From Neisseriaceae bacterium (lineage in GTDB: Bacteria > Pseudomonadota > Gammaproteobacteria > Burkholderiales > Neisseriaceae): a stretch of DNA of 5,968 nucleotides. This document shows, piece by piece, positions 1 through 4,991 of this stretch. The notes beneath the pieces were generated by a model. It did no database searches. It saw only the letters and a program-made list of their open reading frames with translations, and had not been told where the DNA came from. The position numbers and the translations under genes are program-made. The DNA lies in the NCBI GenBank assembly GCA_017518785.1, contig JAFWUA010000147.1, positions 1 through 5,968 on the forward strand. The letters run 5' to 3'. Numbering within the stretch: the first letter of the stretch is position 1; each line of letters begins with the position of its first letter.

Positions 1-310
1 GCTTGCCCCCGTGCAAGTGGTTGCGATGAGCATTTCCGAACACCAAGCGGATTACTGTTTGTCTGTGGTTGAAGAATTGAAAAAATTAGGCATTCGAGCC
101 ATTGCCGACATTCGCAGCGAAAAAATCGGCTACAAAATCCGCGAACACAGCACACGCAAAGTGCCGTATCAAATCATTGTTGACGATAAGGAAAAAGAAC
201 AAACCAAAATCGCCGTGCGTCAAAAAGGCGATGATTTAGGACAAATGAGCGTGGTGGAGTTTGTAGGTAAAATACAACAAGAAATACAAGCAATTTTATC
301 AGTAGAATAA
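1..310 (+). CDS. thrS: Threonine--tRNA ligase, C-terminal end (partial)
   Basis: This is the last 102 codons of threonyl-tRNA synthetase, which charges tRNA-Thr in the cytoplasm. The reading frame is open from the window edge (base 1 is the last base of a codon, codons run from base 2) to TAA at 308-310, so the start lies outside. The visible part begins LAPVQVV and contains GIRAIADIRSEKIGYKIREH and QIIVDDKE, the pattern of the class II anticodon-binding domain that ends ThrRS, GlyRS, HisRS and ProRS. The catalytic core and editing domain are not in view. The assignment to ThrRS rather than a sister enzyme rests on the C-terminal sequence pattern and on infC lying directly downstream, the classical thrS-infC order. 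A hairpin follows after 14 bases. Confidence 0.88.
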   Translation, partial: LAPVQVVAMSISEHQADYCLSVVEELKKLGIRAIADIRSEKIGYKIREHSTRKVPYQIIVDDKEKEQTKIAVRQKGDDLGQMSVVEFVGKIQQEIQAILSVE

Positions 311-324
311 TTTGCTTAAATAGT

Positions 325-381
325 TTTCCGGCAGTGTATATCTAATTGTTTTATATAGAAATACACTGCCGGAAAGTTTTA
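325..381 (+). terminator. Hairpin terminator after thrS built from two inverted copies of the repeat word
   Basis: A perfect 15-bp inverted repeat pairs 325-339 with 361-375 around a 21-base AT-rich loop and is followed by GTTTTA. The outer 10 bp of each arm is CTGCCGGAAA, the word repeated through this window; the inner 5 bp (ATACA/TGTAT) is private to this site. The position 14 bases after the thrS stop fits a terminator. The T-run is short and the loop long, so termination may be partial. Confidence 0.6.
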
Positions 382-516
382 TAGTCAAACAATTGCAAAA
401 TATTCATAAACACTCCATCACTGCATTAGTCTATGCTGTTTGTTGCTTGCTATCTGTTACTGTTTTTAATTTGTTTGACCACGTTTAAGATTGTTACGTA
501 ATCAAGTTTATCTTAA

Positions 517-530
517 TAGTCTGCCGGAAA
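517..530 (+). repeat. DUS-like word, direct copy 1 upstream of infC
   Basis: TAGTCTGCCGGAAA. It is identical over 14 bases to the copy at 563-576 and shares 13 bases with both arms of the oxyR hairpin. It is proposed to be a DNA-uptake-type word. Confidence 0.6.
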
Positions 531-556
531 AAATGATTAAAAACATATAAATTGCT

Positions 557-593
557 ATGTATTAGTCTGCCGGAAAGTAATATAATCCTAACT
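557..593 (+). promoter_or_regulatory. Candidate infC promoter with perfect -10 box
   Basis: A consensus TATAAT lies at 581-586, about 35 bases before the start codon, which would give a leader of roughly 24 bases carrying the GGAG ribosome site at 609-612. There is no good -35 hexamer at 16-18 bp spacing (the 17-bp position, 558-563, reads TGTATT). The assignment therefore rests on the -10 box and its position. Confidence 0.5.
563..576 (+). repeat. DUS-like word, direct copy 2 inside the infC promoter
   Basis: TAGTCTGCCGGAAA. It ends 4 bases before the TATAAT box at 581-586, so it occupies the spacer between the -10 box and any -35 element. Confidence 0.6.
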
Positions 594-616
594 TTTCAAA
601 CTAAAATTGGAGCATT

Positions 617-1144
617 ATCATCGCACAAGCAACAGAAAAAGAAGCACGAATTAACGGCGAAATTACTGCCAAAGAAGTGCGTCTGATTAGTAAAGATGGG
701 GAACAATTAGGTATTGTCCCTTTAAAAGAAGCCTTGCGTCAGGCAGACGAAGCCGATTTGGATTTGGTTGAAATTGCCCCTAATGCAAAACCTCCGGTGT
801 GTAAAGTCATGGATTTTGGCAAGTATCGTTATGAACAAGCCAAAAAACGTGATGAAGCACGCAAAAAGCAAAAACAGGTGCAAATCAAAGAAATCAAATT
901 TCGTCCTGGTACTGATGAAGGCGATTATCAAATCAAAATGCGAAACATTCGCCGTTTTTTAACCGATGGCGATAAAGTTAAAGTAACTTTACGTTTTCGC
1001 GGACGAGAAATGGCACATCAACATCTGGGAGCACAACTATTGCAACGCGTGGAAGAAGACTTAATCGAAGAAGCACAAGTTGAGCAACGTCCCAAATTAG
1101 AAGGTCGTCAAATGGTGATGATGATTGCTCCCAAGAAAAAATAA
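617..1144 (+). CDS. infC: Translation initiation factor IF-3, non-AUG start
   Basis: IF-3 binds the 30S subunit, keeps it from joining 50S too early, and proofreads the initiator tRNA-start codon pairing. With the start at 617 the protein has 175 residues and shows the N-terminal domain opening (ARINGEITAKEVRLI), the IF-3 signature KVMDFGKYRYEQAKK (about residues 63-77), the basic helical linker, and the C-terminal domain ending in IAPKKK. No ATG, GTG or TTG exists in frame upstream of the GTG at 677, which would cut off the conserved RINGEI segment. The only candidates are the consecutive codons ATT (614), ATC (617) and ATC (620) after GGAG at 609-612. I chose 617 because it gives M-I-A-Q, as I recall for Neisseria IF-3; 620 has the better spacing (7 bases against 4). 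A rare start codon fits the known IF-3 autoregulation. rpmI and rplT do not follow. Confidence 0.93.
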   Translation: MIAQATEKEARINGEITAKEVRLISKDGEQLGIVPLKEALRQADEADLDLVEIAPNAKPPVCKVMDFGKYRYEQAKKRDEARKKQKQVQIKEIKFRPGTDEGDYQIKMRNIRRFLTDGDKVKVTLRFRGREMAHQHLGAQLLQRVEEDLIEEAQVEQRPKLEGRQMVMMIAPKKK

Positions 1145-1152
1145 TTGCTTGT

Positions 1153-1195
1153 ACAAACGCTCCTAAATAGTTTAATTTTAGGAGCGTTTGTTGTG
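1153..1195 (+). terminator. Hairpin after infC
   Basis: A perfect 15-bp inverted repeat, 1153-1167 with 1177-1191, has a 9-base loop and lies 8 bases after the infC stop. The right arm runs into TTTGTTGTGG, so there is no clean T-run. It probably ends or weakens the infC transcript and separates it from the min operon. It does not contain the DUS-like word. Confidence 0.6.
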
Positions 1196-1306
1196 GAGTC
1201 TGATTAATAGTTATTTTAATTCAATGTGATACATTTTTGTTATCTGATGATTGCTGTCTTTTTGTAATTTAAATTACTATAAATACAGATAATTATCCTT
1301 ATATAC

Positions 1307-1335
1307 TTGAATTATTTGCTGAATAACGCTAAACT
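1307..1335 (+). promoter_or_regulatory. Tentative promoter for the minCDE-oxyR operon
   Basis: TTGAAT (1307-1312) and TAAACT (1330-1335) are separated by 17 bp; each matches the sigma-70 consensus at 4 of 6 positions. The whole 187-bp leader between the infC hairpin and minC is very AT-rich and offers weaker alternatives (TTGCTG at 1251 with TACTAT at 1275). A promoter in this interval is needed if the upstream hairpin terminates, but the exact site is uncertain. Confidence 0.28.
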
Positions 1336-1378
1336 TTGCGTATTTTTATAAATTTTGCAATATTGATAGAAATCATAA

Positions 1379-2107
1379 ATGAGTTCCGCTTTTACCATAA
1401 AATCAGTTCGTGTTGACACACTATCGGTAGTTTTGAAAACGGTAGATATTTCTGCAATTAGGGAAGGGTTAGAAAAATCGTTCTCCAATATTGATGATGC
1501 TGGAATTATGCCGTTTTTATTAGATGTGCACAGTTTGGAGAACCCTTGGGATATTGATATTAAGGAAATATTGCAACAATTTGAAGATTTACATTTAAGA
1601 GTGATTGGTGTTAGACATACCGATAAGGATTATGCAGCAAAAGTTGCACAATGCGGATTGGCATTCAGTATTTTGCCATCAGACAACGATAATCAAGAAA
1701 CCCAAGATAATCTTGATGAAGAAGATTCAGAAGAAGTTTCCCAATCAGATAACAATGAATCAGAAATAAAACCAACATTAGTTATTGATAAACCTGTACG
1801 TTCTGGTCAACAGATTTACGCTCGTGGGTCTGACATTATTTGTACGGCAGCAATTAATCAAGGGGCAGAAGTGATTGCCGATGGAAATATCCACATTTAC
1901 GCACCACTACGTGGTCGTGCATTAGCCGGTGCTTCTGGAAATCAAAATGCACGTATTTTTGTTTATTCCATGCAGGCACAATTGGTTTCGATTGCCGGTA
2001 TTTATCGTATTTTTGATAAACAACTACCGCCATCACTGTATCGTAATGCGGTTTGTGTTTCATTAGATGGTGAAAAATTAAATATTACTGCGTTAAATAG
2101 TAACTAA
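1379..2107 (+). CDS. minC: Septum site-determining protein MinC
   Basis: MinC blocks FtsZ ring assembly away from mid-cell when recruited to the membrane by MinD. The 242-residue product has two domains: an N-terminal FtsZ-inhibiting domain (about residues 1-100) and a C-terminal beta-helix domain (about 138-240). The latter carries the RSGQ motif (141-144) known from E. coli to contact MinD, then GAEVIADGNIHIY, GRALAGASG (179-187) and QLVSIAGIYRI. The two are joined by a very acidic, low-complexity linker (about 101-131, rich in D, E, N, S and Q). The length is normal for the family. The ATG start gives the usual N-terminus, but only a weak ribosome site precedes it (GATAG near 1365). minD follows after 21 bases. 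It is the first gene of the operon. Confidence 0.95.
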   Translation: MSSAFTIKSVRVDTLSVVLKTVDISAIREGLEKSFSNIDDAGIMPFLLDVHSLENPWDIDIKEILQQFEDLHLRVIGVRHTDKDYAAKVAQCGLAFSILPSDNDNQETQDNLDEEDSEEVSQSDNNESEIKPTLVIDKPVRSGQQIYARGSDIICTAAINQGAEVIADGNIHIYAPLRGRALAGASGNQNARIFVYSMQAQLVSIAGIYRIFDKQLPPSLYRNAVCVSLDGEKLNITALNSN

Positions 2108-2128
2108 ACTTAAAAAGGAAATATTATT

Positions 2129-2944
2129 GTGGCAAAAATAATTGTCGTAACTTCCGGAAAAGGTGGAGTTGGTAAAACAACTACCAGTGCGAGCATCGCT
2201 GCCGGATTAGCTCTAAATGGATACAAAACAGCCGTTATTGATTTTGACGTTGGTTTGCGTAATTTAGATTTAATCATGGGTTGTGAACGCCGTGTAGTTT
2301 ATGATTTTGTTAATGTTATTCAAGAAGAAGCAACGCTTAATCAAGCTTTGATTAAAGATAAACATTGCGACAAACTATATATCCTGCCAGCATCGCAAAC
2401 ACGAGATAAAGAATCACTAACCAAAGAAGGCGTTGGTAAAGTGATTGAAGAATTGTCGGAAAAAATGGGATTCGATTACATTGTATGTGATTCTCCGGCA
2501 GGAATTGAAACTGGTGCATTAATGGCGTTGTACTATGCAGATTTAGCAATTGTTACAACCAATCCGGAAGTATCCAGCGTTCGAGATTCAGATCGCATTT
2601 TGGGTATTTTACAAAGTAAGAGTAAACGTGCTGAAAGCGGCGAAGAAGTTGAAGCAAAACTATTGATTAATAGATATTCCTGTGAGCGCGTTGAGAATGG
2701 AGATATGTTGTCGGTAACCGATATTTGTGATTTATTGGGTATCGATTTAATTGGGGTTATTCCTGAAACGCAAGATGTTTTACAAGCATCTAATACAGGC
2801 ATGCCTGCTATTTATTTGGAAGACACCATTGTTTCAGAAGCTTATAAAGACGTGGTAGCACGTCTATTAGGTGAAAATCGTCCGATGCGTTTTCTCGAAC
2901 CAGAGAAAAAAGGATTTCTGAAACGTTTATTCAAAAGAGGATAA
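2129..2944 (+). CDS. minD: Septum site-determining ATPase MinD
   Basis: MinD is the membrane-cycling ATPase that carries MinC and is driven into pole-to-pole oscillation by MinE. The 271-residue protein shows the deviant Walker A motif GKGGVGKTT (residues 10-18, signature Lys11 and Lys16), switch I with VIDFDVGLRNLD (Asp40), the Walker B region YIVCDSPAGIE (118-127) and a C-terminal amphipathic membrane-targeting helix KGFLKRLFKRG (261-271). The length matches E. coli MinD. The start is GTG at 2129, supported by AAGGAA (2115-2120) 8 bases upstream and by the conserved MAKIIVVTSGKGG beginning. minE begins 3 bases after the stop, with its ribosome site inside the minD end. Two near-copies of the repeat word (CTGCCGGA at 2199-2206; reverse at 2494-2501) lie in the gene. 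Confidence 0.97.
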   Translation: MAKIIVVTSGKGGVGKTTTSASIAAGLALNGYKTAVIDFDVGLRNLDLIMGCERRVVYDFVNVIQEEATLNQALIKDKHCDKLYILPASQTRDKESLTKEGVGKVIEELSEKMGFDYIVCDSPAGIETGALMALYYADLAIVTTNPEVSSVRDSDRILGILQSKSKRAESGEEVEAKLLINRYSCERVENGDMLSVTDICDLLGIDLIGVIPETQDVLQASNTGMPAIYLEDTIVSEAYKDVVARLLGENRPMRFLEPEKKGFLKRLFKRG

Positions 2945-2947
2945 ATC

Positions 2948-3256
2948 ATGGCTTCGATTTTGGATCGTTTCTTTGGTAAGCGACAAACATCTGCTGGAAT
3001 GGCACGCGATCGTTTACAAATCTTAATTGCACATGAAAGAAGTGGTAGCAAATCAACCACCGATTACCTGCCTGCATTACAGCGAGAATTATTAGAAGTT
3101 TTATCCAAATACGTTACAATCACTTCTGATGACATTCGTATCACCAAAGAAGAGCAAAATGGTATTGATGTTTTGGCATTGAACATCACTCTGCCGGAAA
3201 CCCCTACGGTTACTGATGATGAAAATAATGTTAAAGATAAGGAAACCTCCACATGA
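2948..3256 (+). CDS. minE: Cell division topological specificity factor MinE, C-terminally extended
   Basis: MinE stimulates MinD ATPase activity and confines MinCD to the poles. The 102-residue product has an N-terminal membrane-targeting segment (ASILDRFFG, 2-10), the anti-MinCD helix (ARDRLQILIAHER, 19-31) and the beta-rich dimerisation domain (about 38-83, including DYLPALQRELLEVLSKY and DVLALNITLPE). Usual MinE proteins are near 87-90 residues and stop soon after this point. Here a hydrophilic tail TPTVTDDENNVKDKETST follows. The sequence CTGCCGGAAA (3191-3200) encodes part of LPET at the junction. Ribosome site AGAGGA at 2936-2941 precedes the ATG by 6 bases. The stop TGA overlaps the oxyR start as ATGA, implying translational coupling. 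Confidence 0.95.
   Translation: MASILDRFFGKRQTSAGMARDRLQILIAHERSGSKSTTDYLPALQRELLEVLSKYVTITSDDIRITKEEQNGIDVLALNITLPETPTVTDDENNVKDKETST
3191..3200 (+). repeat. DUS-like word inside minE
   Basis: CTGCCGGAAA is the only exact copy in this window that lies in a coding region. It reads as Leu-Pro-Glu plus the first base of the next codon, at the end of the conserved MinE domain. Confidence 0.55.
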
Positions 3257-4194
3257 CATTTACTGAATTACGCTACATAATCGCCGTTTCGAAAGAAAAA
3301 CATTTCGGACGTGCTGCTCGTTCATGTAATGTAAGTCAGCCAACATTATCGATTGCTATTAAAAAATTAGAAGAAGAATTAGGTGTAAGCCTGTTTGATA
3401 GAAGTCTTAATGAAATAATCGTTACTGATGTTGGCGAACGAATTATCGAGCAGGCTCAATTAATTATTGATGAAGTTGATAATCTAATCAATATCGCTAA
3501 CTTACAAAAAAACGAGTTAGATGGTACATTTAGATTAGGTTTAATTTTCACTGTGGCACCTTATTTATTACCAAAATTAATTGTTTCCTTGCATAAAAAT
3601 GCACCGAAGATGCCATTGATTTTAGAAGAAAACTACACTTCTGTTATTACTGAATCATTAAAAAAAGGCTCATTAGATGCAATTGTAGTAGCAGAACCTT
3701 TCCAAGAAACTGGCATTGAAACCATTCCTTTATATGATGAACCTTTTTTTGTGATTGTTCCCAAAGGTCATCGTTTTGAAGAATATGACTGTATTTCCTC
3801 CAAGCAATTAGTAAAAGAAAAAGTCCTGTTGCTAACCGAAGGCAACTGTATGCGTGATAATATCTTATCTAATTGTCGTGAATTAGCTGTGCAACAAACA
3901 AAACTTATGGGCATTGCCAATGTCTTGCAAGGCAGTTCTATTAATACCATACGCCACATGGTTGCCAGTGGTTTAGGTATCAGTATTTTGCCGGCATCTG
4001 CATTAGACGAAAACGACCATTTATTATTCTCCATAATCCCTTTCAAACCCCCTATTCCATCAAGACGCATTGTATTAGCTTATCGCCGTCATTTTATTCG
4101 CATTAAAGCGGTGGAAGCAATTCGTCAAGCGGTATTAGCTTCTCAATTAAGAGGCGTACAGTTTATACGTGATTATGAGAAAACTTCAGATTAA
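3253..4194 (+). CDS. oxyR: Hydrogen peroxide-sensing LysR-type regulator OxyR
   Basis: OxyR is a LysR-family transcription factor that forms an intramolecular disulfide on contact with peroxide and then controls catalase and other defence genes. The 313-residue protein begins with a winged helix-turn-helix (about residues 1-60: FGRAARSCNVSQPTLSIAIK, then LGVSLFDR), a linker helix, and a two-part sensor domain. The redox cysteines sit in EGNCMRDNILSNC as Cys199 and Cys208, the same numbers as E. coli OxyR, and Thr100 in GLIFT also coincides. LQGSSINTIRHMVASGLGISILPA is typical of the Neisseria protein. The ATG lies in the ATGA overlap with minE, with AAGGAA (3239-3244) 8 bases upstream. As last gene of the min operon it is probably co-transcribed with division genes, as the gene order in Neisseria suggests. 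I saw no convincing OxyR binding site nearby. Confidence 0.94.
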   Translation: MTFTELRYIIAVSKEKHFGRAARSCNVSQPTLSIAIKKLEEELGVSLFDRSLNEIIVTDVGERIIEQAQLIIDEVDNLINIANLQKNELDGTFRLGLIFTVAPYLLPKLIVSLHKNAPKMPLILEENYTSVITESLKKGSLDAIVVAEPFQETGIETIPLYDEPFFVIVPKGHRFEEYDCISSKQLVKEKVLLLTEGNCMRDNILSNCRELAVQQTKLMGIANVLQGSSINTIRHMVASGLGISILPASALDENDHLLFSIIPFKPPIPSRRIVLAYRRHFIRIKAVEAIRQAVLASQLRGVQFIRDYEKTSD

Positions 4195-4215
4195 ATAGTT
4201 AAATTTATTTATTTT

Positions 4216-4258
4216 AAGTCTGCCGGAAAGTTGATGAATACTTTCCGGCAGACTTTTA
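4216..4258 (+). terminator. Terminator of the minCDE-oxyR operon made of inverted DUS-like words
   Basis: A perfect 16-bp stem, 4216-4231 with 4240-4255, encloses an 8-base loop and is followed by a short T-run (4254-4257). It starts 22 bases after the oxyR stop. Both arms contain the full 13-mer AGTCTGCCGGAAA (forward 4217-4229, reverse 4242-4254). In Neisseria, paired inverted uptake sequences commonly serve as terminators, and this has the same design with a different word. Confidence 0.75.
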
Positions 4259-4275
4259 TAAATTCAACAATTTTA

Positions 4276-4464
4276 AAACCTTGCAAAACCTAATTTTATA
4301 AAAGGAAACATTGCAGACAGGGCCCTTGCCCACTAACCGTCCGGCAGGAATAAATAAAAAGTTATTGAAATACAGACAATTAACTCTTGTCGGCATTTTG
4401 GTAGGCATGAGCCCTGCCTACATTAGATTGATTTTTTGTTTCTGATTAAGTTTTGCAAAGGTTT
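4276..4464. repeat. MITE-like repeat element, copy A (189 bp)
   Basis: The ends are inverted repeats: AAACCTTGCAAAAC (4276-4289) and GTTTTGCAAAGGTTT (4450-4464). The interior shares with copy B an identical 22-bp block (4353-4374 here, 4631-4652 there) and an identical 30-bp right end running 3 bases past the element boundary (4438-4467 here, 4718-4747 there). It holds a 7-bp hairpin GTAGGCA/TGCCTAC (4401-4407 with 4415-4421). It has no coding capacity, so if mobile it would depend on a transposase elsewhere. No target-site duplication is obvious. Confidence 0.6.
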
Positions 4465-4550
4465 CAGTCTTAAAACCTTGCAAAACACGTCATTCTGAAT
4501 GATAAAGCGAAAACATCTTTCGCAAATTTGGAAGAAGCGTAGATAGACAT
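4465..4550. repeat. Spacer between the two elements with a third half-end
   Basis: It contains another left-end sequence AAACCTTGCAAAAC (4473-4486), followed by CGTCATTCTGAATG and the hairpin GCGAAA-acatc-TTTCGC (4507-4512 with 4518-4523). The CGTCATTCTGAA...TTTCGC pattern resembles small intergenic repeats common in many bacteria. It may be a remnant of a third element. Confidence 0.4.
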
Positions 4551-4744
4551 AAACCTTTGCAAAAGCTAATGTTATAAAATGTAACGTCGTAGGGTGGGCG
4601 TGTCAGCCCACCAATAATCAGGAAGGAATGAATAAAAAGTTATTGAAATACAAATAACTAACGCCTGTCGGCGTTTTGGTGGACTTCGAGCCATGCCTAC
4701 GGCGGATTGATTTTTTTGTTTCTGATTAAGTTTTGCAAAGGTTT
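4551..4744. repeat. MITE-like repeat element, copy B (194 bp)
   Basis: The ends are AAACCTTTGCAAAA (4551-4564) and TTTTGCAAAGGTTT (4731-4744), a perfect 14-bp terminal inverted repeat. It is in the same orientation as copy A and about 275-280 bp downstream. Inside are a 7-bp hairpin GGTGGGC/GCCCACC (4593-4599 with 4606-4612) and a small stem ACGCC-tgtc-GGCGT followed by TTTT (4661-4677). Copies A and B match well in the middle and right end and poorly on the left, so they are old or shuffled. Confidence 0.6.
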
Positions 4745-4841
4745 CAGACAAGTTCTATTCCCACTCGGTAAGATTAAAAGGTGTAAACAAACCAAAACCG
4801 ATAAAGAACTCTTACAATACTCATCATTTTTAAGTCGATAT

Positions 4842-4888
4842 ACTTAAATTATGATGCTGATGCAGATTAGTCCATAATTTAAGTTTTT
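4842..4888 (+). terminator. Orphan terminator-like hairpin upstream of ychF
   Basis: A perfect 12-bp inverted repeat, ACTTAAATTATG (4842-4853) with CATAATTTAAGT (4873-4884), has a 19-base loop and runs into TTTTT (4884-4888). The stem is almost all A-T, so it is weak. No gene lies directly before it: oxyR ends about 650 bp upstream with its own terminator. It might serve an unseen small RNA, mark a lost gene, or be a regulator site. Confidence 0.35.
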
Positions 4889-4952
4889 AATAGAAGATTA
4901 TCTTTAATTATTTTCTTCATATTCACTCCTACGCCTCAATCGTTAGCTGACG

Positions 4953-4961
4953 TGATAGAAT
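4953..4961 (+). promoter_or_regulatory. Candidate extended -10 promoter for ychF
   Basis: TGATAGAAT contains the extended -10 TG followed by TAGAAT (5 of 6 to consensus), 30 bases before the ATG. No good -35 box is seen, as is usual for extended -10 promoters. The ribosome site GGAAG (4977-4981) follows, 10 bases before the start. Confidence 0.42.
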
Positions 4962-4991
4962 GATGCGTTTTGAATTGGAAGAAATTTTACT

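Larger units (their letters stand above)
311..616 (+). other. thrS-infC intergenic region
   Basis: This stretch of about 300 bp holds no credible gene. It contains the thrS hairpin, two direct copies of the 14-mer TAGTCTGCCGGAAA (517-530 and 563-576, 46 bp apart) and a probable infC promoter. In E. coli and many relatives thrS and infC are nearly contiguous, so the gap and the hairpin suggest infC is transcribed separately here. The part between 382 and 516 is AT-rich and holds nothing I can name. Confidence 0.7.
4259..4991. other. Gene-free region between oxyR and ychF
   Basis: About 730 bp without a supportable gene on either strand. Region 4276-4744 is occupied by two diverged copies of one inverted-repeat-bounded element plus the spacer between them. 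Region 4745-4950 is AT-rich and holds an orphan hairpin (4842-4888). The last 40 bases hold the ychF promoter and ribosome site. Confidence 0.7.

Noticed and set aside
433..501. Short ORF of 22 codons starting at ATG 433, strongly hydrophobic (a possible single membrane helix).
   Set aside because: There is no ribosome site upstream and AT-rich DNA gives such peptides by chance. It is not reported as a gene.
311..616. A threonine-responsive riboswitch or T-box in the thrS-infC gap.
   Set aside because: No T-box or riboswitch consensus is visible; the structure there is explained by the terminator hairpin and the repeated word.
677..1144. infC starting at GTG 677.
   Set aside because: It would remove the conserved RINGEIT segment of IF-3, which is in frame and intact upstream. 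The non-AUG start is preferred.
2845..3060. Reverse-strand open frame across the minD-minE junction.
   Set aside because: It is antisense to two well-recognised genes and has no recognisable product.
4758..4826. Reverse-strand stretch reading EFFIGFGLFTPFNLTEWE before a stop, which looks protein-like.
   Set aside because: It is only about 18 codons long with a stop just before it and no start. It could be the tail of a lost gene but cannot be supported.
4880..4975. Possible OxyR binding sites (ATAG-N7-CTAT type) upstream of ychF, starting at ATAG 4890 and 4955.
   Set aside because: After the first ATAG, the following quarter-sites match at only one or two of four bases, so this is not convincing.
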